This document shows positions 23,214 to 35,152 of a DNA stretch of 64,000 nt, in pieces; the stretch's first letter is position 1; the number at the start of each line of letters is the position of its first letter. The DNA is taken from assembly GCA_963169105.1 (NCBI GenBank), contig OY720643.1, positions 22,602,373 to 22,666,372 of the forward strand, read 5' to 3'. Both the position numbers and the translations under genes were made by a program. Source of the stretch: Ceriagrion tenellum (Eukaryota > Arthropoda > Insecta > Odonata > Coenagrionidae). Below the pieces are notes generated by a model. It was not told the DNA's origin. It saw nothing but the letters and a program-made list of their open reading frames with translations, and searched no databases.

Positions 23214-23940
23214 TTATTCTCTATTTCGCTCGCTTGCTCTCAATTTGTTCGTCCCGATGCCCTGGTGAGGGGGACGAATGTAATACGATAACGCTGTGTC
23301 CCGTTCACGCTACAATAGTGAGTACGCTGGTCCGTACAACGGTAGTCTGAACGAGGCTTTGCCAAAGCAAGGAAATCGCAAGCGATTTCACCACATACCA
23401 GCAAATGACAAGCGATTAGGTTCTTCACCCTAACGGCCCAAAAAAAGAAATGGAATAGGCAAGCTATAAAAGATTAATGGGTACATGCGTGAAGGTGGGG
23501 CAAAAACAGGAGTACAGGGCAAGGATTTAGTGCCGAGGTGGCTAAGCCTACCGCTCACAAAGCCAAGTAAACTATACAAGAGCGCGGCTAATAATGCGCT
23601 TTAGACTGTCTTATGCCAAAACTTTTTATCGCAGGTCAATAGGGTTGCAAATTTGACGAGGCACAGATGTTGCAGGAGAGACATATTCTCCCTTCACACT
23701 ACTATCGTAAGCTTTAAGGAGTAATTTGATTTTTAAAACATATAAAAAGACTATAACCGCCACTGGAATAAGGAAATCCTTATTTTGTTAGCTTTCTGGA
23801 CTTAAGCGATGCGGGGACCTGGTGAGGGCAGCACTAATTTATGACAGTGGAGTGAATGCGTGCAGGGTTATTACGATGGTACATGCGATAGTAGTCTCAA
23901 CGAGGCAATACATTGGTACCTTAAGTATATAAAAATTGTC

Positions 23941-24493
23941 TGAAGGTAGTTTGAGCGAGATAGTTCCCTAGTCTTACTGGAGAGCATATTCAAATTATGC
24001 GTTTTAATGTCAATAGCTGTATTAAGCAAGAATTAAATTTGGTATAATTAATGGTGCTGTAATATAATTTTAGGTGACTTGAATTCTAAGTAATTTAATA
24101 AAAATTTCTACATAAATCACTACGTTAACTCATTTTCTTCACGCGGTATGTTAAAAACTCCATCACAATGGATGGTTTTATTGCGATTCTGAAAAATTAC
24201 TGCCGTGACAATATGATTAATTTGCAAAAATAGTTCATAAAACTTACTATTAATTAATTGACGGTATCTAGGTGTTACAAATTCCTCATTTCATTTTAAC
24301 CATGCCTTTCTGGAGCGAATACGCGTACCATTTCCCATGTAAAATGGCGAGTATTTTTCGTCAAAACTCTCGGATAGTAGTTCGGTAATGGGCTGATATT
24401 TTGGTATTTTAGGAAGAGCAAGATATTTTTCTTTAAAATGAGGCCAATTCATTTATTTCTATGTGAAATGATATTTCGCTCAAACTACCTTAA
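23941..24493 (+). mobile_element. MITE-1 copy 3
   Basis: Left end GAAGGTAGTTTGAGCGAGAT, right end ATTTCGCTCAAACTACCTTAA. Full length (~553 bp), inside the Ly6 intron. Confidence 0.88.
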
Positions 24494-25902
24494 ATGCATT
24501 GCTAATGCACATGCTTCACTGCACATCAATAAATGCCTTTAGGTATTACTCGTGCATTTTATGTTATATTTCTTGTTTTACGGAATCATGATAAGTTATA
24601 CAACAAAAAATACCTTTTGCTATTATTATCACGAAGAAATTGTTACAAGTCGACCATATGGTCGGGTGGTAACATAGATCGGTATGAACCGAGTAAATCC
24701 CAAAGTACATGTATGTAAAAAAGAAACCAAAGACATTTCCAAAATACAAAAATACAAAGATATTGCAATTGAAAAAGGGGAAAAACCCTCACAGTACAAT
24801 TTTCTTTAATCTCTTCATTAACATCACTGTTTTATTTGGGAAGGGCTCTAATACTTATTTGGATATTAAAGTACAATCCCTTATCCCCCAATGCAGGAAG
24901 GATTATTTCAATGTGTTTGAGTGCTGCCTGCTATCTTATATTTGTGATCTCTTCTCGCCAGATAACTAGGTTTTTTTAATCTTTCCGATATGTCCCTCCA
25001 CGCAGGATCGCCAAAGTATGCCTTATTTTATACAACAGGAAATACCTTCGTGTAGTTATGTATTATATATAGTTAAATAATTAGTTATACCTTAAGGAAT
25101 TACTTGTCGTATAACTTGTCACGATTCAATTGAAGCGGAGAAAATGGAATCGTGTAAATACATACAGTTAGAATCAGCACATGTGAGTCAACACAGGACA
25201 TGTGAATCAGAATCTGGAGTGTGGCGTAGTCGGCGTCCAAAAATGGAACTACAATATTTTTGCTTCCATTGCCAACACGGTTGAGACAGAGATTACCGTC
25301 ATGTTGGGATTGCCTTTGAGAATTTTACAAAGTGACGCCTCCATTTTTTTCTAACCTCCTTGCTTCACGCTGCAAAACTTCCCACACCAGCCCTAGCGCC
25401 AAACATGCCGTCGTGTGCACAGTGCTTTAAGGATATCTCGGCTTCAAAGTACCCTCACGCTCCTTTCCCCCCCCCACTGACTGCCATTTACCCCACGGCT
25501 CTTTTTCCCCTTTTATATCTCGCCCTCCCACGCTCCCCTTGTCCAAGTTTCAGAGCACCGTCTACCCAGACTCGCCTTAGCTATGCGTTCTTCCGAAAAA
25601 CATGTTTCTCGGCCTTTCTTACCCTCCATCTTCCATGACGTGTCGTGTGTTCTTTGATGCTCGTCTGTTTCCTTTGTTTCTTCGAGCTTCACTCATTCAA
25701 TCCTTACGCTTTTTTATTCCTTTTTGTTTTAAAGGAACAGTCTTTTTTCAATCCCTTTCATCTTTTCATCTATCAGGACGCTTTCATTTCTTCATTTTGT
25801 GCTTTCTTTGCTTTATCTATTTCCTCCTACTTTTGGGATTTTACGGCCGTATTTTTTTTTGCTTGTTTCAATCTCAGAGTGTCGTTCCCTCAAGGTACTA
25901 AG
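24494..25902. other. Unannotated intronic sequence with a pyrimidine-rich segment
   Basis: 25340-25880 is very pyrimidine-rich, which creates long but low-complexity Phe/Leu/Ser frames. I do not regard these as genes. Confidence 0.5.
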
Positions 25903-26031
25903 GTGGCTGGTGCGATTTCTGTTTGTGAACGGGTTTTCGTGAAATTCTTCAAGCATAATATCTCATAAGTAATCTTTATACATAAACATGAAAAAATGGG
26001 CACCATAGCGATCTGTTTTTTGGCGATTAAA
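25903..26031 (+). repeat. Repeat D copy 1
   Basis: GGTGCGATTTCTGTTTGTGA through TAAGTAATCTTTATACAT and ACCATAGCGATCTGTTTT. It matches 26349-26469 closely; more distant relatives may lie at 37537-37590 and 44632-44750. Confidence 0.65.
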
Positions 26032-26268
26032 CTTAATTTGACGATTAAACTACTAAAACCCGTAGCTTTGTGACGCGAGACATATATCATATATATAACT
26101 ATTCCCTTCCTCGTGCACATATTTTCTTCTACACATGTAGTAATACATTTCTTATCGTTGTAGTTGTTTCCAAAAAATAAAAAGCTGAGTCCATTACAAA
26201 AAAGAAAAATATTCAAATGTAATTTTGTCAGCCTTATACACTGGCAAAAATTCTAGCCATAACTTGAT

Positions 26269-27070
26269 TTAAATCCTACTACGCGGAAGAGAAAAACTGA
26301 ATGCAGATGCCACACTGAAGGGAGGGAAATTAGAGCAAGTGGATTCCTTCGGTGCGATATCTGTTTGTGAACCGATTTCCGTTAAAATTTTTCTAGCATT
26401 ACTTCTTATAAGTAATCTTTATACATGAAAGTGAAAAAATGGGTACCATAGCAATCTGTTTTACATGTGACATATCTCGGAAGTACCATCACGTGAGATG
26501 GAAGAAGTACAACGGACATCAATCGGAGAAATTCCAAGCTAAGAAGGTGTTCATGGTAAAAGAAAACCAACTGCTGTTCTAAAAAGAAGACAGTGACGCA
26601 ATCTAGGAAACGATATGTGTAAACATTCGTGTGGAGCGTAGAACTCTATGGATTGGAAGCATGGGCGATTGGAGAAGCTGACCTGAACAGACTTTAAGTC
26701 TTCAAAGCATCGTGTTGGAGGAGATGCTAAAGATAAAATAGCAGGACAAAATAAAAAAGGAAGAAGTTTACCGAAGAATAGAAGAGCAAAGGATTAAATG
26801 GAGCACTATATACAGGAAAGAAGAACTAGATGGATTGGACACACCCTGAGGCATAATGCGTTTGTGAAGAACGAAATTGAAGGCTGAGGAAAAAGTTCCC
26901 TCAACCTTCCAAATTCCAGGAAGACCCAGGAATAAGTTCATGGACCAAATAAAGAGGAAATTATATAGGAAGAGCTGCGAGGAAGTAATGGAACTAGCAT
27001 TAGGTTGGAAAGAATGGACTGCAGTCACCCAATCTTACGATTGCCTGAGAGACGACCAGCAGTTGTAATA
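26269..27070 (+). mobile_element. LINE-C fragment, copy 2, interrupted by repeat D
   Basis: Starts with remnants of the RKNLNADATLKGGKLEQVDS block. It is interrupted at about 26349-26469 by an unrelated repeat, then resumes with YLGSTIT-like coding sequence, a VWSVELYGLEAWA-like block, and GRPRNKFMDQIKRKL at 26925-26970. Many stops and frameshifts. Confidence 0.8.
26349..26469 (+). repeat. Repeat D copy 2, inserted in LINE-C
   Basis: Same ~120-bp sequence as copy 1, sitting within LINE-C copy 2 between its LEQVDS and YLGSTI coding blocks. Confidence 0.65.
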
Positions 27071-28159
27071 AAAGATTTATGCGTGCCATACTCGCAATAG
27101 CTCAATATTCCCAGGTTTCAGAAAGTACTTTGTGGAGTTTAGTAAAAACAGTAGAACCTAGTTGAAATTATTACTTTTTCACATTGCTGAAACTCCACAA
27201 ACTGCAGCATGAAACCATTGCATTCATGCGCTGTCCGCGTACTGATCTTTGTGATATTGAGTGGGTGATGAAGGAATCTGTGTCACAATCTCCAGCAATG
27301 GACTTCTGAGAAAAAAGTTCACTTCGTTAGTTTGGTCATGCCGAGAGAATGGGAGACAGTTGAACAACGAAAAGGATACTAGACAGAAGAGCGATTAGTA
27401 TGCAGTGGTCAATAATCACTGATGAATCAGTTTCAAATATTTACCGATAAAGAAAATTTTCGACTGTATTTGGCAGTCGGTAACACCATCCAAGCCTCAT
27501 TAAAAAAATATCTTCCATTAAGCGTTCAACTCAGTTCAAAACCGTAAACCTCGACGAAGATAAAACAATGTATTGCCGCGAAATGCATTGCGAATAAACC
27601 CAAAGGAGAGTAAACCATTTTTAGTCCCTAGAGGAAGTATGCAGATTTCAGAGGGAGTGTCTGCAGCCCAGTAAACATAGGAAATGAGTGCCCATAGCAA
27701 TCTTTATGTCTTCATGACATGAGATTAAGATATTAGTCTAATTTGTCTTTTTTGACGGTAGGGTGAATAGTGTGAGAGGTTGAGATAGAGATAAACCATG
27801 GGTGAATGTGGTCGAAGGGAATCTAACGTGTGGGAATATTTATTCTTGAGAAAAGGAAGGTTGAATGACGCAATTCTCAACTATAAGAAAAGCAAAAGTG
27901 GTTTCTACGACCAAGGCACTTATGAGGGAATTGTTAAAGGGAACTAGTTGTATCGGCGTAGCGGCAGTAACTAATTATATGATTTTGCCTGTCTCAAAAG
28001 TAAATAGCTGATGGGTATATGATAAAATAAATGCACGTATGTGCATGCAACTACCAATCTCTCGACCATGCGATACTCCCTTTGCTTAAAAAAAAGAAAA
28101 AAACAGTCCGCGGGGCCCAAAAGCAAGCCTTGGGTCAATCTTCTTTTTTAAGAAAGACA
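27071..28159. other. Unannotated intronic sequence
   Basis: A piece near 27330-27390 (TTTGGTCATGCCGAGAGAAT) resembles the LINE-B WFGHVER-coding block. Otherwise nothing seen. Confidence 0.45.
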
Positions 28160-28522
28160 ATACGTTCTCATCGACTCGAACGAGAGAACAAAGAATAAGG
28201 GACGCGATCCATATCCCCCGACATCGAAATTTCCGGTGATGACTTCAGCCTCCCTCTCATTTCCTCTGCGGATTCCCACGAGGAGGACTCCGATGAGAAT
28301 GTCTTGGTGCGCACCGAACAGTTGACAAACGCGCTCTTCCGTTGTTTTCGTCCCGACGGCGGCCGAATTGATGCGCGATTCGCTCCATCTCCGTCCCGTG
28401 TCCCCATTGGTCCATAACCCTCTCGTCCTCCTCCCACGTCCTCCCTCCCTACAAAGCAGAGATTACCAACTCTCTCTCTCTTTCCCTAACCATCGACCCT
28501 TCTAAGATCGGTGATATCTCTG
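28160..28522 (+). other. GC-rich block ending in a consensus splice donor
   Basis: A GC-rich, CpG-containing single-copy stretch ends at CTCTG|GTAAGT (28522/28523). The phase-compatible frame is open from 28372 but has no Met, so any exon here would be 5'UTR. Candidate alternative first exon of the Ly6 gene, unproven. The 89-residue minus-strand frame shows no domain. Confidence 0.3.
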
Positions 28523-28773
28523 GTAAGTATTCGGACTGCTTTAAGACGGTCGAAATGATTTTTGCTCACGAAAATAATTTCGAGAAATTTTGCAGAAGAT
28601 TTCTCATTAGTAAGGTCTATAGATATTTCCTACAAAGTACAGTCACCGATCGGCCAAATCGAAGGCTACTTAACGTGAATAAATGGAAACAGCATGAGAT
28701 ACCGTACGCAATATTTAAAGGAACGCTTCGAACTGCTACGAACGAACATATGGTGTTACACAACTGTTCGTGG

Positions 28774-29128
28774 GATTAAGGTGGGAGCCCCTAGAGACTC
28801 GGAGGCTGCACGCTACTACATAAATTCAGAACTGATATTTTTCAGAGCAACACAGATAATATTATGATGACGCCTCACTACATTTCTAGGTCTGACAGAT
28901 ACGATAAAATAAGAGAGATACTCTGCCGAACAGATAGGTACAAAAACTCGTTCTTTCCGCGCACAATTAGCGACCTCAATAGAAACTGAGCTCCTCAAAA
29001 TACACACTCATAAGACATGTCTCCATTTCACCTCCAAAACTTGTGCGTCTTTACACGGCTGGTGACCTACCACCCCCTGCCACGCGCCCAAGCGGCGGCT
29101 TGTGGGGTAGTATGTAGATGTAGATGTG
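28774..29128 (+). mobile_element. LINE-A 3' end, copy 3
   Basis: Forward copy from GGTGGGAGCCCCTAGAG to the tail TAGATGTAGATG. The coding remnant includes the DRYKNSFFPRTISDLN-like end, then the 3'UTR with GCGGCGGCTTG. It has scattered indels and stops. Confidence 0.78.
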
Positions 29129-29295
29129 GAAGGAAACAGAGGAAGATTAGAATAAATTATAACTCGACTTGATTTTTAAATTATGTTAAACTATCTGTTA
29201 TGGTAACTCTTCACAGGAATTACGTAAGCTCTTAGTATACAACGCAAATTAGAATAGACAGAAAATATCAGAAGCCAAAAAATCAACCTGATTTC

Positions 29296-30030
29296 CTCAT
29301 CATCATAGGCCGTTCAATCCTAAGATTGGTTAACTGCAGGCCTCCACCCTTCCCTATCTATTGCTAGTTCTCCTACCTCCTGGTATCTCTTCCTATGTAC
29401 TTCCCTCTTAATTTGATCCATGAACTTATTCCTGGATCATCCTCTGGGGACTTTTCCCAATATTTTGCCTTCAATTACCCTGTTTACAAACCCATTGTGC
29501 CTAAGGGTGTGTCCAATCCATCTTGTTCTTCTTTTCTCTATGGTGTTCCATTTGGCCCTCTCATCTTCCACTCTTCTGTAAACTTCATCAGTTCGTATTT
29601 TTCCGTCCATTTTATATTTCTTAATTCTCTTTATTAAACTTCATCATTTCATATTTTTTCCGTCCGTCCATTTTCCGTTCATCAGTATCCTCTACCAGAA
29701 CCAAGTTTTGAAGGCTTTTAATCTTTTCTTAGCAGCTTTTCCGATGGCCTATGCTTCCAATGTACAGATTGCCAAGCTCCACAAGAATGTTTTCGCACAC
29801 TGTTTCCTATAATTCAGTTCTATCAACTTTGAGCACAGAAATTGTATTTTTTCCATGAAAACCTTCTTAAATTGGGCTATTCTCCGCTTGATGTCCGTTG
29901 TAATTCTTCCGTCCCACGTGATGGTACTTCCGAGATAGGTGAAGGAATCCACTTGCTCTAATTTCTCTCCCTTCAGTGTGACTTCTGCATTCAGATTTTT
30001 TCTTCCGCAAATTAGGATTTTAGTCCTCAA
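29296..30030 (-). mobile_element. LINE-C fragment, copy 3 (longest)
   Basis: Minus-strand frame 30030-29749 reads RTKILICGRKNLNAEVTLK, GEKLEQVDSFTYLGSTITW, DGRITTDIKRRIAQFKKVF. The remaining C-terminal GRPRNKF-type blocks lie leftward to the ATGATGATG-type tail at 29296-29305. Frameshifts break the reading frame near 29750. Confidence 0.85.
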
Positions 30031-31026
30031 TAATAATTATGTGAGTGGTTTATTTGTACAACTATTTACCTCGTTCGACAAACAACTGTCAAGGATAAAC
30101 AATGACATTTCTTGGAAACCTTGAATAGGAATAATACAATCGAAATAATAATACAAGGATATATGGAATAATAAAATGAACATTTACTACACAGAGACGC
30201 CCTAATCTACAGCTTTTCAGGATGAAAATTTCAGCACAAATTATTTTAATACTGCGCGAAAGATGATGCATCAGCGCATTCCGGTGCACTTGGGATACAT
30301 TAAAATAATGGAACAGAACTGAGTATACACTTTCTTTGATTTTCGAAATAGTTACTAATTTTTAACTATAGGTCATAATTCAACATATATTTATGACAAC
30401 AGCATGCCACATATCGAGAGGAAGTACTCTTCGATTCTAATGCTCTCACAATTCAATCTTACTAGAATTTTGTTTTACTTATGTTCCCATAGTGACAAAA
30501 CAACCAAGTTCGACGAATTGCCTGCATGTTCCGATGCTGGTATGATGATCCACTATAGTATCAATGGTATAGCGTTTTCCTTACTTGTATTTGTCGGGTA
30601 GATATTTATATTGCAGGAATGTTTGTGATGTGAAAGATGCACAATGACACTGGGGTGTGGGTATTTCAAAAGTCCTAGGACCATATCCGTGAGAAATGTT
30701 GAAAAAAATCGCCTAAGCTGCTATTGATATCCGATGCGTTGGGCAAAGGACGAGGTCATTCGATCGTAACGTATCTCCAATGATTACCGATGAGGAATTC
30801 CTTGCGCGGAGTATTTCAGGGAAGTTAGAGTCACCGTGAATGAAGCCAGTTGAAGTAGTTTTCTTTTTCTGGCCGTGTACGTCTTTGTGTGGCGATATTT
30901 CAGGTCCTATTTATTTCTTCTTTCTTCGAACCAAAAAGAGCTAAAAATTTGTGTAACTAAAGAAAAAAGTTGACATAAGAATGATGTAAACGGAAATAAT
31001 ACGTCCTCGTAAAAGGGCAGCATTTG

Positions 31027-31590
31027 CTAAGGTAGTTTGAGCGAAATATCATTTCACCTAGAAATCAATGCATTTGGTCTCATTTTGGAGTAAAATATCT
31101 CACCCTTCCACAAACACGAAAACATCAAACCCCATATTGGACCACTTTCCGAGATTATTGACAAATAATACCAGCACTTTTACATGGGAAATGGTGGGTG
31201 TACGCACTCAAAACAGACTATATTTTTTTTAAATGAGGCATTTCTAACACCTAGATCTCGTCAAAAAATTGAGTGTGTAGTGTGAATGTTTTCTCGACTT
31301 TAAAAAAAAAATAAATCAGTTTGTCACCGCAGTAATTTTTCAAAATCTCAAATAAACTTCCGTTTGGAAGGAGTTTTGAACGAACTGCGTGAAAAAATTA
31401 GTCAAATCAATGACTTATGTAGATATTTATTTAGTTTAAATAGACTTTCAGACATATAAAAAGTATATCATTGCACTAAAAACAATACACTGTTTTATTC
31501 GTGCTTGCCACAGCTGGTGAAAGTCAAGCGAATAATTCAAATATGGTCTCCATCATGACTAGGGAACTATCTCGCTCAAACTGCCCTAAG
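31027..31590 (-). mobile_element. MITE-1 copy 4
   Basis: Reverse orientation, CTAAGGTAGTTTGAGCGAAA to CGCTCAAACTGCCCTAAG. Full length, inside the Ly6 intron. Confidence 0.87.
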
Positions 31591-32519
31591 TACAAATTTC
31601 CGAGGCCAACTCCTGAAACTAACGCTTGGACCACGTTCTTGCTTTTATCTTGCCGTATAAGTAAGTATGGCATCGTTCTAGTGATATTTCTTTACTTAAT
31701 TCTTAATTTTAATACTTTAAAACTAAAAGTTAATATTTCTAAGTACGGAAATTAAAAGTAACGTAAATCATCATATGCGAGGCGAAACACAAGAAAATAA
31801 ATTGGCTGGGACTCGGATATTTGTGTTGGCGACGTGTAATATGGAGGCTTCAAATATGATTACCCACGTGAGAGATAATGTGTTTTTAAAATGTAGCTTT
31901 CAAAACGTTTACATTTTAATATGGGATCACAGAGGATGAATAAAAGATTAATTTTTCGGGAATATGTTTAGCAAATGAAATGTTCTGCTGGGAACAAGAT
32001 TTTTACGTGTGCTGAATCTCGTATTCAGGAAAAATCAATTGCGAATATGAAATGACTAAGTTTCTGCCTCCCTGAATTCGGATAGTAAACAAACCATAAT
32101 ACTGGAGGTATTACACGGATCGCACTTCTCCCCATTCAAAATCCATTGTCCGACCCCAGCAATTAAAATCAATTACAGTCGACCGTCCATTACGAAAAAA
32201 ATCACTGTAATAGAACATCCATGGCACAGATTAAATACAATGAGTTAAAATGGGGTCCATGCAAAAATGTTAGTATTTCGTATTTATATTAAAGCACACG
32301 GCAAACATCTCCCACAATGAACTCGCGTCGACCGGGAATATTAACGATGGGCTTTCAAAAAGTGCATAAAATTGAAAGGTCACGTCACGTGATGTGAAAC
32401 GGAATATCGGACGCTGACTCAGAGCCACCTAGAGTGTATTCCAGTAGACCCTAGCCGACGCCCGTGAAAAACCTGCAACGATCTACAGATAGTAAAAGCA
32501 AATGTAACACCAACAAAAC

Positions 32520-32850
32520 AATGCGTGATATACACATGCAAAATATAAAAACAAAAGGGTAATTTGTACGTAATTGAAAATACAAAAATATATAATTAAA
32601 TTATAAGAAAATAAAAATAAATGTAATATATGAATAATAAACAATACAATATATATAAAACAAATGAATTAATCAATAATAAGAAAAAATAAATGTATAT
32701 AATAAATAAATACTAAATTAAATAATCAAATGAACAAATAAAATAAAAATCAATAAATTAGAGAAAAAAAATAAATCGATAACACAAAATAACAATTAAT
32801 AAATTACAATGACAAATAAATCATAAAAAGAAAAGCGATGACTAAATAGT
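32520..32850. repeat. AT-rich low-complexity block
   Basis: More than 300 bp composed almost wholly of AATAAA/ATAAAT words. No genes. Confidence 0.85.
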
Positions 32851-33441
32851 ACATACATACATACCCATCACGCCGTTCCCTCCCGGGGTAGACACTGTCA
32901 AAATGTTTCACTAATAAATACATATTTGTACAACTAACTCTGCTTCAATAATTTCCTCCATACTGACCTATCCTTGCAAACCTTTTCTGCCTCATTTACC
33001 CCCATACACTGCTTCATACACGCACTCCTGTTTTGAAGTTCCTAATATTCCTCCTCCTAAGAATTTCCTCAACCACATTCAACCACAACTTTCTCGGCCT
33101 ACCCCTACCTCTCACACCATTCATTTCACTCTCATATATTTTTGTTTCGTTATTCGACTCTCATCCTTTCTCTCAATATGGCCGAACCAACTATGCACAC
33201 TCCTTTCATTCACATCCATAACTGGAGCATTTAACCCACATTCATTTATGACTCACTCATTCCTGACCCTATCCATCCTACTTTTGCCGCAAACACTCCT
33301 CAGATAACTCATACCCACGGCGTTTAGTCTATCTTTATGTCTATCCTGACATACCCATGTTTCACTACCATATAGCAAAGTGGGAAGAAGTACACATTTG
33401 TACACGGTAATTTTCGCTTCCTTAGACAGGCACTCATTCCT
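32851..33441 (-). mobile_element. LINE-B C-terminal fragment, copy 2
   Basis: Reverse copy with a TACATACATAC tail at 32851. Going leftward from 33441 on the minus strand it encodes the YKCVLLPTLLYGSETWVCQD-like block, then LRSVCGKSRMD, then the WFGHVER-type and RGRPRKLWLN blocks, with frameshifts. It borders the AT-rich block at 32520-32850. Confidence 0.8.
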
Positions 33442-33559
33442 TGGACTACAGAGTGCGTCTTAATAAACGAAATAGAATTATAATAGTTGCGTATTATCAA
33501 CAAGAAGTTTAAACCACATTAGAAGTACATTTTTCTAAATAAATAAATAAAATAAATTG

Positions 33560-33632
33560 AAGAAATTGCCATTTAATTGAAGAAATTGCCATAAAAAATT
33601 CACCCGCCATGTTTGAATTTCAAAATAAATTT
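33560..33632 (+). repeat. SINE-D 3' tail fragment
   Basis: Contains GAAATTGCCATAAAAAATTC followed by ACCCGCCATGTTTGAAT, matching the outer (3') part of the SINE-D copies at 6.4 kb. No tRNA-like head is present. A short direct duplication of GAAGAAATTGCCAT occurs within it. Confidence 0.55.
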
Positions 33633-34469
33633 AGTTCAAGTTCCAATGATGATGTGTTTACAAGCCTTTGAGCTCACTTTACCCTGAGCAAGGAATATTT
33701 CAATCATACAGCTTCGCACTCTGAAAAAAATTCATACCGTGTACTTTTTAGAATGCGTCAATCAAATACATGGCTTTTTAAAAACTATGTGCGTTTCCAT
33801 TACAGTTGATGCTCCATTAGGTGTCAATACCATAGTTTGCCAATAGTGACCGCTCGTGCCATTTTATCCTACCAGTACTGCGCGAAAGTAACATTTTCCT
33901 TGTAGGTTACTTCGGCGAAAGGATTAAAAAATCACTACCGTTATATGCGTTGTCACATGTATTTTCGTCTTCCGACCATTGTGACGACCACTTATAGCTT
34001 ATCGATAGTGTGCCCATCGAATGTCGAATGTTTTTTCTCCTCTATCCATCCGTTGCTGTCCACTAGGAACGAACGTATTCGTCCGCACCCCGCACTACCT
34101 TAGTACTCACTTCCACCACCAGAGTGTATCTTCCTCGCCCTCCTACCTCTCTGCCTCTTTATTCTATCCGAGAATATTCACGCAGTGGAGGCCGGTTCAC
34201 GGCCAGCGTCATTCATTAATGTTTGCCGAGATGTGGTTTCACGTTCTCGACATCAGTTTACGATTGGCCGTCAACTTGAACGGGCGACGGTGATCGTTGG
34301 TCCCCTTCTTTGAAGTTGTTTTTGAGCGATATATGTGTACGTGCCGAAACGTATGTGCGTGAAAATGGGTAATTCCCATAGATAAATAATTTGTAACAGG
34401 TATAGTGAAAAAATATATATTATCGATTTGGTTTGTTCGCGAATTACCGCAATTTTAACACATAAAATA

Positions 34470-35152
34470 GGAAAAAGACAGAAGTCTTAGTATGAGTAAT
34501 AGAGACTCTGAATGTACAAGTCACACTCAGAGGAGAGAAATTAGAGCTAGCTGATTACTTCATCCATCTCGGAATTACCACGTTGGACGGATAAAGTACA
34601 ACGGACATCAAGCGGAGAATAGCCCAAGCTAAGAAGACACTCATGGGAAAAAGAAACTCCTGTGCTCAAAGGAGATGGGACTACAAACCAGGAAAAAATA
34701 TGTGAAAATATTCGTGTGGAGCGTAGCACTCGATGGATCGGAAGCATGGACCGTTGGAAAAGCTGACCAGAACAGACTAGAAGCCATCGAAACCTAGTGC
34801 TGGAGGAAGATGCTGAAGGTCACGGCAAACTCGATCGACGGACAAATTAACAAGTGATGAGTTTTATGGAAGAGTAGAAGGTAAAGGGTACACATGGGAC
34901 ACCATACAGAAAAGAAGAACTAGATGGATTGGACACGCCCTGAGACACAATGAGTACGTGAAGAACATAATTGAAGGCAAAATCGAGGGAAAAGTCCCCA
35001 GAGGAAGATTCGGGAATAAGTTCATGGACCAAATAAAGAGGAGAGTACATAGGAAGAGATACCAGGAGGTAAGGGAACTAGAATTCGATGGGGAAGGGTG
35101 GAGGGCTGCAGTCAGCAAATCTTAGGATTGAACGACCAATGATGATGACGCA
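34470..35152 (+). mobile_element. LINE-C fragment, copy 4
   Basis: Forward copy containing the decayed TTLDG...TSSGE and VWSVALDGSEAWTVGKADQ-like blocks, then EGKIEGKVPRGRFGNKFMDQ, RYQEVRELEFDGEGWRAAV, and a GATGATGACG tail at ~35145. Several frameshifts. Confidence 0.82.
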
